A stretch of 64,000 nucleotides of DNA from Spongospora subterranea f. sp. subterranea (GCA_049724395.1 JAUGWO010000129.1:62001-126000); one strand, 5' to 3'; positions 21,513 to 34,699 are shown, counted from the first letter of the stretch. The notes: generated by a model not told the origin, from the letters alone. Numbers and translations: made by a program.

Positions 21513-23040
21513 TTATCCAAACGATAACACTTTGATCCGGTGATTCAGAGGATCTCGAGTGATGATGTGCTCGAATTCAAGAATGTAAGATAACAGGTTC
21601 AAGGCCATCACTTTGGACACGCTTAGGCATCCACTTAAATTCAGAGTGTGCCAATAGTCTGCTAAAAGAATACGCATTGCTGGTTTGAGATCCGATCTTG
21701 TTGTTTTCGTGAGAATTGCCATAGTGAGGCTGCATTTTTATGTGGATTGCCGGCAATGCGATGGCTGATAATGGGACCGGAGCCACTTTTGCAGTTGTAT
21801 TGAAAATGGTATCACTATGGCAAATATAGTGGAGGATGATAATCAACAGCATGTGGCGAGTGCTAACGATGTCAGGAAACGCCGCCGAATGGATATGTCC
21901 TTTCACGAAGTAAACCTTCAAATCAGACGCGAACGAAAGTCCGACCAGGCAACGATTGCCCAAACGACTGAACGGAACTGATCAGATTGAGATATGGGAT
22001 TCTGGCCGGAAGAAAGGGCTAGGAAGGCCCCGAATGGCGATGGCAACAAGTGGACCTACAAATAAAAACAAATTAACCTGATTCGCGCGGGAAAAAGAAA
22101 ATCACGATTACTTGATAATCACCATATCCTATAAAATCCACCTTGTCTTCTTATCTGCACCACATTGGTGGCTTGTTCCGGGCTCTACAGCGACAAAGAA
22201 AATGAACTGCCTTTTCTGTTTACTAACTGAGTTTTTTACAAACACGACAATAATAATATTTACCTGATAGTAAATTGGCCCTCTAACCGGAAATGGCAGT
22301 TTAACCCTGATTTCTTTTCGAAAAATTGACGGTGTACCATCATCTATAGATCTATAAATCATCATGTTTATCTGAAATTTGTTGTTTTCGAAGGGCATTG
22401 CGTTCTGATAGTTTTGTTATAGTGATTTGCTTCTCTTTATCGGTTAATGTATTCCAATTAGTGATGGTGCGCATCGAACCTGTTGGTCAATACACCAGAT
22501 TCAGTCATATTATAGGAAGAATCATTTGAACACATACCATCAGGTTGTATTACGATTGGCCCTAGAATATCCATTTTATATGGCACTCCTGGTTTCAATT
22601 TGATCACGTCCGACTTCTCCTGGTTATCGCCACTGGCCAGGGCGGGTATCACTTCACTGGCTACACCAGTTTTCAGAAAAATACTGAACTATGAATCACG
22701 CGCTGCCTATACCATCTGTGTCTGCGCCACCGCTCAATATCAACGAGTAGATGAGCAGCGCGACAGGAATCCACCTCGATAAAGCAGTGATCGATGCCAT
22801 TTGCGAGAATTGCGCCATTGCGGACTGGGTCGAGTCGAGCGGATATCGCTGACCGAGGATCTGCAGAAACCCACACTCGATCTGTAACTCCGTTTCGCGG
22901 CAATTTGGTGTCGCGCTCGTCGAAGTTTCATTTGACATGGGATGGTCTCCCTTCATCATTAACCTGGGAAGTTCGACGCCGATTTTAAGAAGCAATGGCG
23001 GCGCTGGACCAAAGCCACCCTGTGATTCAATAAAACGCAT
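21513..23040 (-). CDS. Unrecognised multi-exon protein with a membrane anchor and a conserved GPIVIQPDGT segment
   Basis: Reads on minus from ATG at 23,040 (MRFIESQGGFGPAPP) or 22,938 (MSNETSTSA). A hydrophobic helix (WIPVALLIYSLIL) near 22,750 is followed by KLKPGVPYKMDILG and GPIVIQPDG, a 58-nt intron, and then TMRTITNWNTLTDKEKQ. This GP-IVIxPDGT-xR-ITNW-LTxxE pattern resembles a short module I have seen in plant, algal and fungal proteins, usually ending in an RN motif as here (KLSERN), but I cannot name a family with confidence. Further exons (22,129-22,398: FQINMMIYRSIDDGTPSIF) are plausible; those below 22,000 (for example 21,513-21,722) are uncertain and may belong elsewhere. No function is proposed. 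Confidence 0.4.
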
Positions 23041-24050
23041 CGGATGATGAACCAATGCACTTTCATGTATTATATCTGGAACTTTTGATAAAGATGTTCT
23101 CTATAAAGCGCCAGGGCTTATTGTCGATCGGTCCATAAAACATTTTCGGCAAGTTCATCACTGGAAACAATTACATATCGGCGGCGATTTTTATCGAATA
23201 TATCCACGAGAATAACCTCTTTCACCAGGTGTGCGACATTTCTGTGAACAACCCTCTCAAGGACTTGACACGAACGGACACTCTCCGATTTCGATTGAAC
23301 AAGGCCGCCAAACTCGTCCGCAATGTTCTTCGTGACCCGCGAGGCAATTTAGTCGGCATGATGGAAACAAAGCGGCTGACTCCATCAACGATTTGCGCGA
23401 ATGTAGCGCTTGATCATGTGCCCAAACAGTCATTGATTTTGGCAATAGCGTGTCTCAGAAAAATATATCATCGATGTGTTGTGCCAAGAAAACAACAGTG
23501 TCAAACCCTGGGGACCTAATTATATTCGCTTGCCACAAGCAATCATGTTGGGGTAAACCGCGGTCTCGCTATGCCAAATGCAATTCGAAAAGGGTCGTGT
23601 CTGATATATATTGGAAGGGGTGACATGGCTATGATTGATGGTAATGTTCCCGAAATTGACGTAGTCGATAAAAGCGGGTGGGCTGATTCATTCATCGCCG
23701 GACAGCAATATGAACTCGCTCAACAAAAGGTCGACCAGTACCCAACCCAAATTTGACGACTGCTTGACGCAGTCGCGACGACGACAAAATGAATCAGTAC
23801 AACTCGGAAGAGATCAACACAGTAAAGAACAACCAGTTGTCATCGTCAGACGGCCTAAAGGTCTTGCCGCCATGTACCACATCGTACGAAGTTGGACCAG
23901 TGCCATCATGTCTGTCATGTTTTACATCCGCCAACGCCGATCATGCCTGGCCAATTATTTTGACCCATGGCGATGGCATGGGCGTCCCCTCCAGCCTGGT
24001 AAAACAAAAGAGAAAACAGAGTCAGGATCTCTCTAAAAACTCCAAATAGT
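23041..24050. other. Unassigned region with short open frames
   Basis: Frames at 23,229-23,519 (+, 96 codons; may extend upstream with YISAAIFIEYIHENNLFHQ) and 23,571-23,756 (+) have no recognised similarity. They lie directly upstream of the hAT remnant and may be part of transposon debris. Confidence 0.25.
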
Positions 24051-24059
24051 CGGTGCAAA

Positions 24060-24550
24060 AACAGGTGACTTCTTTCGGCCTTTGATTGCTTTGGTTCTGA
24101 GTCGCCTTGTTGCGAATATTATTTCAAACGATGGCAGTCTTTCTAACTTTTTCAACAGATAGACGATTACGTAGCTGTTAATCGGATTTGTGACATCGCA
24201 CTCACTTACTATCGTCGACTTGTTGATGATGATTATGGCAACCTTCGGGGAGGGTATGTTTGAATGAATCGAAGGCAATCTCATCGACGTATCGTTTTAT
24301 GAATTTTTTGACGGTCATGTCGAGTTTTGGCAATTGTGTCAACACATCGATGGACAGCTGTAAAATTCCGGCGCTGGCCTTGACTGTTCTTTCTGTTGCG
24401 GTCAATACAGCAACATGCGAGAGATTGCTTAGCGAACTCTCACTGATTTATACTGCAAAACGTAATCGTATATCTGCTGAAGAAGTTAGAAAGACTGCCA
24501 TCGTTAAAAGAATGTTCGCGAACAAGACGACTTCGGACCAAAGCAATTAA
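24060..24550 (+). mobile_element. hAT DNA transposon remnant, C-terminal dimerisation region
   Basis: Open frame 24,260-24,550 reads ALTVLSVAVNTATCERLLSE followed by LIYTAKRNRISAEEVRKTA, the conserved hAT (hATC) dimerisation segment of the transposase. Only the C-terminal part is clear, so this is a truncated copy; terminal inverted repeats were not found. Confidence 0.8.
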
Positions 24551-25393
24551 AGGCCGACAATAACGACTCATAGCACCCATCGTTTCAACCAACAGAACGT
24601 CTTAAGCAAAGAATGAAGGGGAGGTGAACATGAACATCCGCCTTCCGACAATGTTGCTGCACAAACCGATGCTATTAATATTGACTGCGAATGTGAATCC
24701 AATGTGATTGCTCGTTGGCAATCTGTTATGGAGACTGAGGATGAGACTGAGAACGACTGGGACCAATCTATTGAAGTTGCTGGTGTGGTGCAACAGCGAA
24801 CTTCCCAGGCACTGGAACCAATTCCAGGTCCTGACCGCCGTCCGTGTCCTGACTTCAATCGGGAGAGCTTTTTTCAAGAAGGATCGTCCAGGGCATCAGA
24901 TCATGGAAAAGTTCTCTGCACAATTGTTTCAACACCATGTCTAATCAGTAAAACCGCAGTTATATACGTCGAAAAGGTTTGAAATGTGCGGAACAACCGA
25001 CTTCCGCAAACCCTAAGTTGTTACGTACAACACTACAGTCCAGGCTACAGGGTGCGGTAAAGAAGTGCCGACAGTGCCAGCGGCATGCATTTTCAAGGCC
25101 ACTGCCGTGAGTGGCTGCACCCTCCGCACTTACGCGAGTTGTGGTCACTGTATACGGCATTCGTTGAGTGTGAGCTACACGAGTGACATTACGAGGGGGT
25201 AACCCCCCCTTTTCTGTAGACCGCTAATGCGCACCATTTCCAATTTACCGCCGTTTTCATCGATTCCATCGGTCGTTTATCACATCTGGACAATAGACAG
25301 ACCGGGGTCTCTGACACGGAGCCTGAGGATTTTCTATAACTTTGTCCAAAATACTAGCGGCAATTTCTGTGGTACCCACATCATTTTTGCCAA
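24551..25393. other. Unassigned spacer between hAT remnant and ABCA gene
   Basis: One plus-strand frame near 24,650-24,930 is acidic (ECESNVIARWQSVMETEDET) and could be an eroded coding fragment. Nothing else recognisable; the ABCA promoter should be in the last few hundred bases. Confidence 0.3.
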
Positions 25394-28300
25394 ATGGGGT
25401 ACGAAAGCCAAGTGACGCCAATACATTCCGATCGTTTTGTCGGCAGAAACGTACTGCAGAAGCAGACGTTATTCATTCAGGTTATTGCCCTCTTTAAGAA
25501 ATCATGCATTGTACAGAAGCGCCAGTACGTTTGAGATGGGTCCGTTGCTTCCATTATTTCAACTTCTCCACCACAGGTATATGACGAACATTTTCCAACT
25601 GTTCTTTCCCCTATCAATGATGTAAGCTCTCGCGCTCATAATTTGAGGATTTCATTGCTTATTCTCAAACCAGATTGTTGTTGTTGATGGGCCAGAGCTA
25701 CATTAATTCAGTAGTGCGGGAAGGAAACAATCAGTTCATCCCCGCTGTTGATCATCCGAGCGTCATTCAACCTTCTTTACTGTACAGTAGTTTGTCTCTC
25801 AAATCTTGAGCTCGAGTGTTTTTTAACTCTAGGACCAGGTTGAGCTATGGGACCCGATTGATAGATGGCGAGTATGGGCGCTTCTTGATGAAAGACAACG
25901 GGTTTGATATAATGAACAACCGAACAACGGGTGATACGACTTCACTACATAAATTTCAAGCCCTTAGATTTACGATATATGTAGGTTTATATTCTAAGTT
26001 CGTGCTTCCGACGCAGTCCAACTCTCGTAAAGGCGTTGTGGCATTCCGTGCTTCGAGATATAAAAGCCGCCGGCGGGCATCTGAGACGTATGTGGATCCA
26101 CATCCATTTTTGATATCCAAACTCAACTTCTTTAACTCTAATTCACAAGCTGAGACAGATAGCCTCATATATAAGGTGCGCACATGGAAAGTATCGACGT
26201 GGATCTTTACTGAAAAACTTTCTAGGAATGGGAATCTCCAGATGCGTTTACTGGAGGTTTAGTTGTCAACGAAGCTGGTCCAGACCTGTTCAAATATAGC
26301 ATTCTCGTCAACAGGGCGCTGACAAATCTGCAAGGTTTTATTCGTAATATTAGCAAGCTCCTCCATGTTCATTTCAATACAGACATGCCTGCTTTGCTTG
26401 GCCTGATGTCTAACGCCGTTTTTCGAATGCTTGCATCTAGAAATGGGACTGTTGATGTCACCAGCTCGTCGCAAGTCTATCTATCTGGAACAAAACACTT
26501 TCCAACAGCAAAGATAAAATTCGAGTTCGACATAATGACGATAGGTGGACCGAATCTTTACATATATATTTTTTCATTTCCTTTCCCTGTATTCATGTAT
26601 AATATTGTCAGGTTCGTCCTACATTGTTCCAATTGAGTTTTAGCTTGTGAAACCTTTGCTTTCAGTGAGAGGGAGAGCAACATTAGGACATTAATGAAGA
26701 CGATGGGCTTACAACGGAATGTACATTTCCTGGTTACATACGTCTTCAACTTCATATTTTATTCATTCGCAATGGGATTTCTCATTCTTGCTGCGTGCGT
26801 TCTTGAGATTCGCTTTTTTACCCAGAACTCATTTGGTACCTACTTTCTTCTTCTGTTCATTTGGGGTCACGTTATTTGCGCTTCTGCTTTTCTTGTCTCT
26901 GGTCTCTTCCGCAAGTCCAAAACGGTATTTTCACACGTTTGCCGCTGCAACTCTTCCATCGACTGATTTTTTTACGCTCTTTGCGAAGACAACCGTCGTT
27001 GGGTATTTAATTGTGTTTGCATCTGGCCTGGTAAAGTACCGTGGTTTCAATCAATTGTCAGGTTCTCACTCCATTGTAATTGTTCAGATTTCTTGCAGTA
27101 AGCGTTCATTTGCCAAATATGTTTTGTTACGTTGAATCCCCCCAGCATTAGTGGCAAACTTTGTTTCGTCTGAGGTATACCTCGGCATCTACTATGTTTT
27201 TCATCCAACTTTTCCCACCGTAGGATCGCATCATTGAATCTGGTATTTACTTACATGCGTTGTTAGTTTCGCACTTTATCGTGGTCTTTTAAGTCTACGC
27301 GACGGTGTAGCTTTCGGCAATACCGGGTTGTCAATGAGTGATATTTTGGAATCTGACACTCATTTATTAAGCGTTTACATTTATCTGGCATGCGAATGGC
27401 TTGCGATTGTGACACTAGCCTGGGTAATAGAAGTGGTATGGCTTGCTGGCAACTTTTTGCATCGTCAGTTCCAACCTGTGTTTGTAGTACGGAAATCCGA
27501 TTCACCGAACCAAAAAGTATCTTCTCGCAAAGCGTGCTGTCCCAATACTGCCAAATAATGAGTACGTTGCACTGCCAGATGACTTATCAGATGGAGGACT
27601 GGAAGATTGTCAGTATGAAGGTTCGTATTCTTTTTTGTAATTTGTTGGCATCCAGAAACGTTCGCATAGGTCAAGACGTCATACAGGAGGCGAACAAAGC
27701 GCTGGATGAAACTAGTGAAGAACCTGTTCTTATAAGAAGGTTGAGAAAAGTGTATTCAGGCGGCGGGTCTACGAAAGACAAAATCGCAGTTAAAGGATTG
27801 TCGATGACTGTTCGCTTCGGCGAATGCCTGGGATTTTTAGGTAGGTCGCAATGCAATAGCCTGAAGGACACAATACTTATGGTCGATATAGGTTCCAATG
27901 GGGCAGGTATATGGAATGCTACTGGCTACCTTCTTTGTAATGGTCCGCGTCTTTTAGGAAAATCGACGACACTCTCAATGCTGTGTGGCCACGTTAAGCC
28001 GACCTCGGGGAATGCTAGAATATTTGGCAAGTACATCGATGAAGAATTAGACTCTATATATGGTCTTCTTGGAGTTTGCCCTCAGGTATTCGTACTTTCT
28101 ATCGTTGAAAAAAGCATGTCAGAGTATGGCATTTAGGACAATGTTCTTTGGGGGGAACTAACTGGAGGTGAACATCTTGGTGAGTGGGTTTTGTTCTCTT
28201 TTCAGTAAGATTCTGAGTGTTATGCAGAATTTTTTGGAAGCTTGAAGGTATCTTCAACAGGCGATGTTCCATATCGTTGTTGATTAGTGTTGGATAGGGT

Positions 28301-29343
28301 CTTCGTGATGCTGAACTCGAGAATGGTATTTTGATCTTATGCAGATTATAGCTTTTTGATATGTGGCTTTGCAGCGGTTGTAAGCAGTCTCCGTGATGTT
28401 GATCTACTCTGTGTCCGACATAAATCAGCAAGGCAATACAGTGGAGGTATGGCGACGATACATCAATTTCTTTTCTGTAACATTTTTTCCAGGGATGAAG
28501 CGTCGCCTAAGTGTGGCTATCGCGTTCATCGGAAACCCCAGTCTCGTACTATTAGACGAGCCCACAACGTTGGGGAATCCCCGTTTCGTAAATAACCCGC
28601 ATTGATCCGTCTTTGTTGTAGTGGCCTAGACCCAGCGGCTCGGAAGAATTTGTGGGCGGTTATTCACAAATACAAAAAGTCGTGTGCCCTCATATTAACA
28701 ACTCACAGGTACGATGATGTGCAATGTTTCGGTAAACCTTCGATAAGATTTGAGTTAGTATGGAAGAAGCTGAGAATCTTTGTGACAGAGTTGCGATTTT
28801 CGAAGCAGGTAGGCCGCCATTTCTTACATCTTATATAGAAATTAATAATGTATTTCAGGCCATCTTCGCTGCATCGGTATAGGCCTGTTGTTCGTTAACA
28901 CCTTGAATTCACGAGGTTTTAGGAACAAGTTCCGCTTTGAAGAAACGTTTCGAACAGGGCTACAAACTTACCATCATATCTGATGGCTGCCGTGACCAAG
29001 AAATCATCGACTACATCACGAGAATGTCTCCAAGTGCCATTATGCTTAATAAGTAACAGATCGATGATAACAACTCGCAACAGCTCATGAATTTGCTATT
29101 AGGCTATGCGGCATCATCACCTATGAAATACCTACTCGAACAGTTTGTCTATCAGAGATTTTTCGCGAGCTCGACTCCAGCAAGAAGGATTTGGGGATCT
29201 TAGACTGGTGCATTGCCAATACAAGTCAGATAATGAATGTGTCTAAAGCCTTGATGCGATCTAATAAGTTCCTTGTAGCGCTTGAAGAAGTTTTTGTTCG
29301 CATAGCAACAGGCGCATACAACGCCAGAAATTGTCAGTTCTAG
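25394..29343 (+). CDS. Half-size ABCA-subfamily ABC transporter
   Basis: About 20 short exons give an estimated 850-900 residues: one membrane domain followed by one nucleotide-binding domain, the half-size ABCA layout. Proposed start at 25,394 (MGYESQ), spliced by a 68-nt intron to VIALFKKSCIVQKRQ, the cytosolic segment that opens ABCA proteins. Membrane part: VNEAGPDLFKYSILVNRALT, MPALLGLMSNAVFRM, IRTLMKTMGLQRNVHFLVTY, TVVGYLIVFASGLV. Nucleotide-binding domain: Walker A GSNGAGKST (27,83x-27,970, split by two introns), Q-loop GVCPQ, signature YSGGMKRRLSVA (intron after YSGG), Walker B LVLLDEPTTGLDP, H-loop TTHSMEEAENLCDRVAI, and the ABCA-typical tail LGILDWCIANTSLEEVFVR. All catalytic motifs are present. 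ABCA proteins move lipids or related substrates across membranes; the substrate here is unknown. Confidence 0.9.
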
Positions 29344-29450
29344 GATTGATCAACAACAGCGATGTGTGTGCGGAGCTATTTACATTGATGCTGAACACAA
29401 GCCCCTTGCCTTTATTATCCACATAAACGTCAAATATTATAGATTCATGT

Positions 29451-30590
29451 TTAAATAATTAACAGCTCGGACTGCTGCCGTAGAAACTCGTCCTGGGATT
29501 TTCGCAAATCGCTCTTGTAGTTTTGCATTAGCTTTTGCAAATTCTTCCTGTTTTCATCACACATTGGAGACGATATCCAATTGATGGGCTGTTCTGATGG
29601 CCGAAATGTTATACTATCATTGTATCCTACGGTCGCTGATCTATTGCATCCATCTATATACAGCTTCGCTGAGGTCATTCGCGGGATCAGTTCCAAATCG
29701 TCCTCAAAAAACCTGACAATAATAAAAAACGGGATTCAGTAAGAGCATTCCAGAATGCCCTACCCTCCAACAATGGGCACTTGACCGCCGATACTCGGTG
29801 GGAATAGCTCCCTAACCCTGTACTGGAAATGGCGCGAGGACCATGGTAGAATACAGCCGCCAGAGGACAGGATCCCAGCGGTGCTGCCAGCAGCAGTTGC
29901 CACCCAAACGCCCGAGGATTTCTGAAATTTGAATTTGGGATCCTTTTCGGATTGTGTAACTTTGAAAAACAAAAAAATGAATGACTACAAATAGCTTCAC
30001 AGCTTTGTGCCTACTAAAGTGTCGTAGCTGCACTGCCGGCGGCAAATAAAACATCGTTCAAGGCCAGTACGGGATGCTTCTCGCCATTGATAAGAATTTG
30101 CATCCTCCATATAGGTCTGGGTTGGGTTTCACCACTTTGCAAATTTTGGAATAACTCTGGGAAGGTTTCGGCATTCGCTGCACAATAGAACCCGAATGAC
30201 GACTCAGGCGAAGAACTATCAAACAATAAATCAATAAGTACGTACACAATTAAGCGAATATCGCCAGATCCCTCTCACTTTATTCCGAGTATTGGCGTCG
30301 ACTCGAATTCGTGAAACAGGTGTGAAGTCCTAAGAAATGTTCCATCTCCTCCTACCGACATTACTAAATCCGCCCAATCTATGTCCTCGATAGTCAGTTG
30401 TTCCTTCATCCTGATCGCGATTCTTTGCGATTTCAAATATGAGCAAATCTGCACAGCAAATTGATCAACAAACCCATGAATATGATGACTTGGACGAATC
30501 AGAACATCACCGAATCTGTTGTCTTCTGATGTGATGCATGAGCGTCAATGACCCGTAAATCTCTGAACGCCTGCAAGCGGGAACGCCCTT
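29451..30590 (-). CDS. NAD kinase, mitochondrial NADK2 type
   Basis: Minus-strand multi-exon gene, convergent with the ABCA gene with a gap of 107 bp. It phosphorylates NAD to NADP. Motifs in order: LIRPSHHIHGFVDQFAVQI near 30,470; WADLVMSVGGDGTFLRTS with the catalytic GGDGT near 30,350; LALNDVLFA (the NE/ND motif) near 30,050-30,070; VATAAGSTAGILSSGG near 29,880; and a C-terminal beta part with KLYIDGCNRSATVGYNDSI near 29,640. The ligand-binding HHIH before GGDGT and the spacing match human NADK2/C5orf33 rather than cytosolic NADK. It ends with a short Gln-rich coil at 29,451. The N-terminus, including any mitochondrial targeting peptide, could not be settled; it lies at or beyond 30,560. 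Confidence 0.82.
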
Positions 30591-30599
30591 GAACCATAG

Positions 30600-31212
30600 A
30601 CTGTGAAGAATTTCGTAGTTGTTCAAGGAACGTGACCTAACCCGAAATTCGCCATAATCGGGGACCCAATTTCAGCATGAGCCCAGCAACTGACCTTGCG
30701 TAAAATGGCGACTCGCGCGATGCGATTCATGACTGATTGGGGTGGCGAACAAATCCCCAGTTGTGCCCAACAACTGTTGTCGTGACGACTGTCTGTAAAC
30801 CCTTGTCGACGACTGCCCCCCCTTATCAGACCAGTTCTGTCTGTAATGTGTAGGTAGTTGAATATGATCACGGAGGCGCAGTTTCGAGCCGTTCATTCAT
30901 TATCCTCAAGACGGATTCGAGCGCCACGTTCACAGCCAAACCTTGTAGGGGGAAGGAGCAAGAAACGCATCGTCGCTGCTGCCCTATATCCAATCGATAA
31001 AAAAATCGATGAAACTATTTCAACCGAATTCCTGCACGATGGCCATGGGACGTCAGTAAAATTCAGCGAAACAACATAATAGAAAAATGAAAATGAGTGA
31101 TGGAGCACGTCTTGAGATATTCTGTAGCTGTTCTACCTTAAGTTCGGGGTTTTAATTTCTGTTTGTTCAATGACGGGCTTTTTCAAGGACACATAGGAAT
31201 TAAATAACCAAA
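30600..31212. other. Intergenic region, divergent promoters expected
   Basis: Lies between the 5' end of the NAD kinase gene (minus) and the phosphatase gene (plus). A 73-codon plus frame at 30,858-31,079 is basic and not recognised. It could be a first exon or chance. No other feature seen. Confidence 0.35.
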
Positions 31213-31991
<779 letters not shown>

Positions 31992-32115
31992 TAACTTATT
32001 AAATAAACAAGTTTAGTAAAAATCCCATTGCATGTGAATTACTCAGGGCTTTTCGACCTGCTGCTATTTGATCCTTGTACATCTTCGGCTACCGTATTTA
32101 GAGGGCGTTTCCGTC

Positions 32116-32535
32116 TCATTCGTCTTGGGATGACGAACTAGAAGGTACAGTTTGGGCTGTTTGCGCTGCAACTTCCTGTAGGCGGCCTGCTCTTCTGCTT
32201 GTACGTGTACCAGGCGCTTGAACGGCAACTGCTAAGCGCTTTTTCGCAGGAGATGACCCAACCACTGCGTCATTAGGTCTAAAAATGAAATTCAGTAAAA
32301 CGATTGTTGTGCGAAATAGCGAATTATACCTTTTGACGGAAGCCCAACCTAGCTCTTTTTTGCGACGAAGCTTCAATGAACGAACAAGCATATGTGCTGG
32401 GTCAGATTCGATTAGGACTGGGACCTCAGCGCTGTGTCTGGCTTGAACTTGACCGGGTCGAAGTATTGATGAGGTGGGATCGACATCAGAGAGTAGTCCA
32501 GCTGAGGGAAGTCGCGACAATAGCAGGCTAGCCAT
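32116..32535 (-). CDS. Small basic protein, unrecognised, two exons
   Basis: Start ATG at 32,535, exon 1 to 32,330, a 51-nt intron (32,279-32,329; gtataat...tttttag on the coding strand), exon 2 to the stop at 32,116; total about 122 residues. The sequence is rich in Arg, Lys, Ala and Ser, with LRRKKELGWASVKR across the splice and a Ser run plus acidic end (VPSSSSSQDE). Size, charge and splice phase suggest a real small nuclear or ribosome-associated protein, but no family is recognised. Confidence 0.5.
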   Translation of the reverse strand: MASLLLSRLPSAGLLSDVDPTSSILRPGQVQARHSAEVPVLIESDPAHMLVRSLKLRRKKELGWASVKRYNSLFRTTIVLLNFIFRPNDAVVGSSPAKKRLAVAVQAPGTRTSRRAGRLQEVAAQTAQTVPSSSSSQDE

Positions 32536-32960
32536 TTCGGATGGCGAGATCCGATAGAGGTTCAGAGGTGAACACGGAGATTTGCAATCACGACGCGACG
32601 ATGCGGTGATGACAAACGATATTGAGATGGTTTAGAGATTGTGATGATATAAGGAGATTATCAACTGCAACTTCATGATACAATAGTGTCAGAAGACTAT
32701 GAATCACAGAAGTAGTGTATCAAATACCAATGGAAACACTGTGTATACTGTATAATAGGGGAACACGTTTCGCACAAACCGCTAAATATGTCGATACAAT
32801 GTCAACTGTTAATACTGGCCATTGACTGCCATATAATTTGCCAAAGGGGCATGCATCCGCTACAGTATCGATAGAAGAAGCAACAACGCAAGCTGGGCTA
32901 GGTTACTATCGTAGCATCCCAATTATTTGACACTTGTTGTAGTTAATCCGTTTAGTTTAT
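32536..32960. other. AT-rich spacer, no gene seen
   Basis: No frame longer than about 60 codons and no recognisable motif; it probably contains the promoter of the small basic protein gene. Confidence 0.4.
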
Positions 32961-32964
32961 AGCG

Positions 32965-33450
32965 GGAGCGGTGATTAATGCGGAAAAGTAAATATATTGT
33001 AAACCCTGCAGCAACAACCATAAGTCAGGCAAAGGCTGTTCTGCAAGCTTCAACTGAACCAAATTTACAAGCAGCGAAAACCACTTGATTTTTTTTCTCG
33101 GGAATGTCGGAACTGCCTCTGTAGTCATTTTGAAATCCTTGACCCGTTTGTTCACCATTTCATGCCTCGCTTGGAGAAGACATTTGAAATCTTTGACCCG
33201 TTTAATCACCATTTCAAGCCTGGCTTTTGAGAAGTTTCAGTTTCCGGTCTCTATTTGGCATTGGCTCTGCTGGTGTCAAAAAGTGCTCTCTTCCGTCCTG
33301 ATAACCTTTGTCTGCAGATGGCATTTCTCTCAGCCATAATTTTGCCACTAGACAATGCCAAACCAATCGAATGTTGGGCCAGGAACCGCAAGGTACGCCG
33401 CTAGAGACATGTACTATTTTGAAACGCCGATCTCGTAACGTAAACAGGCA
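32965..33450 (+). repeat. Outer inverted-repeat arm, left
   Basis: Reverse-complement partner of 36,095-36,560, clearly alignable by eye over more than 400 bp (shared strings include gtaaaccctgcagcaaca, gcaaaggctgttct and agacatgtactattttgaaa/cgaaa). This arm contains an extra, internal tandem duplication of about 67 bp (two copies of a block with gaaatc(c/t)ttgacccgttt near 33,130 and 33,188) absent from the other arm. Confidence 0.85.
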
Positions 33451-33659
33451 TGTTTGAACTTGTGTGACACGTCGTTTTTGTCAAAGATGCCTTGTTCGAA
33501 AACTCAAAGGTCTGTACCATCGAGTGTGAAGGACGGTACAAGACGATTCCAGTTCTCGAAACGGTCTTCCCAATGAATCTGGTCATGGACAAGATCAGTG
33601 CAAATTTATACAAATTTTCGATGATGGCAAATTTTACATAATTCAGCTTGGCAATTGCT

Positions 33660-33984
33660 GACTACAGCCCAAATCCAGTTGCGCTACGTTTTTTCGTTGA
33701 TATAAAACGTGAACATGTTACATCCTCGGTTTGATAGCAATGAAGGAAATAAAGTCCCATCATAATATGCTCGCGAACGAACGTTTGGCAATGATGATCG
33801 AATATCCAGCCAAACACGCGAACGCTGATCCCGAAATGCGCTGCCCATATGCGTTTCCAATAAAGTGTTTTTCTTGCCGCTGGATTGGATCGGAACATTT
33901 GTGAGACGTAATTGATAAACCAATGCGATTCCCCATCATGTTCCAATCAAGCAACTCGCCTGGTACACATAAGAGCACCTCCAC
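33660..33984 (-). mobile_element. Harbinger/ISL2EU-like transposase N-terminal fragment
   Basis: Minus-strand open frame with LYWKRIWAAHFGISVRVFG and then HIMMGLYFLHCYQTEDV, matching in outline the N-terminal W-K-R-xFG ... HLLWALxFLKxYxTE pattern of the DDE transposases common in oomycetes, algae and some fungi. No catalytic domain follows, so it is a truncated copy. It lies inside the inverted-repeat island. Confidence 0.5.
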
Positions 33985-34271
33985 CGCGCAGACCCAAACC
34001 TATAATTTGCCAGTGACCATCACAAAAAGGATAAAATTATGATGCTCTTTTAACGTACCCTTCAAGTCTCGCTCACAAACTGCACAATAGCCAATAAACC
34101 AGTTTCACCGGTTAACCGGTTAAAACAGCCTCAGCAGTTGCTCATCCTGGAGTTCTCTTCATGGTAAAGGGTATGCCGAATCGTGTTTCCGTCTTCACGA
34201 ACGAGCATGCCCCGCTATCCTGAAAAAAGCTGGGTGCGGCGTCAACGGTCACAAGGTGGCCGGAGCCGCAG

Positions 34272-34655
34272 TGAAAAAGGAAGATCCGATCTTTGTATTG
34301 CTCAACTCGAGCATGTTAGGGGAAATTAGAACTATTCGACCAAAGATCAGCAAAAACTGTTTGTTGAAAAATGTGCTGATAAGTTAGCGTTGTATTTATA
34401 CCTTTTTTTTCCTACGATGCTTTGATAACAACAATAAAATGGATAAGAATTCGAAAGGGCTTCGCTATCACTTCCCCAATTCACTATCACTTCCCCAATT
34501 CACTATCACTTCCCAAATTCACTATCACTTTTTTTTTTTTAGCAGAAGCGTTTCACATTATCAGCGCCAGTATCAAAGAGGTCGATGATGTGAAGATTGT
34601 AGCATGAAACCCATCATAATGGGAGGTGTGCCAGAGCACGCTCCTTTGTTCATAT
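34272..34655 (+). repeat. Inner inverted-repeat arm, left
   Basis: Reverse-complement partner of 35,197-35,470. Shared strings include gatcagcaaaaactgtttgttgaa in one orientation and its complement at 35,350, and ggtcgatgatgtgaag with its complement near 35,256. The left arm is longer because it contains the 19-bp minisatellite described separately. Confidence 0.85.
34462..34542 (+). repeat. 19-bp minisatellite
   Basis: About four tandem copies of tcactatcacttccccaat, the last merging into a run of eleven T. It lies within the left inner arm only, so it arose or expanded after the inverted duplication. Confidence 0.85.
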
Positions 34656-34699
34656 CTTTCTCCGGTGGCCTGAGTTGACCGTATTTTATGAGCCAGGTC

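Noticed and set aside
25956-26183. Minus-strand 75-codon frame inside the ABCA gene
   Set aside because: Antisense to a plus exon that joins in phase to WESPDAFTGGLVVNEAG; a shadow.
30623-30896. Minus-strand frames upstream of the NAD kinase as its N-terminus
   Set aside because: Residues do not resemble NADK2 and no clean splice into the conserved part was found; left as unassigned.
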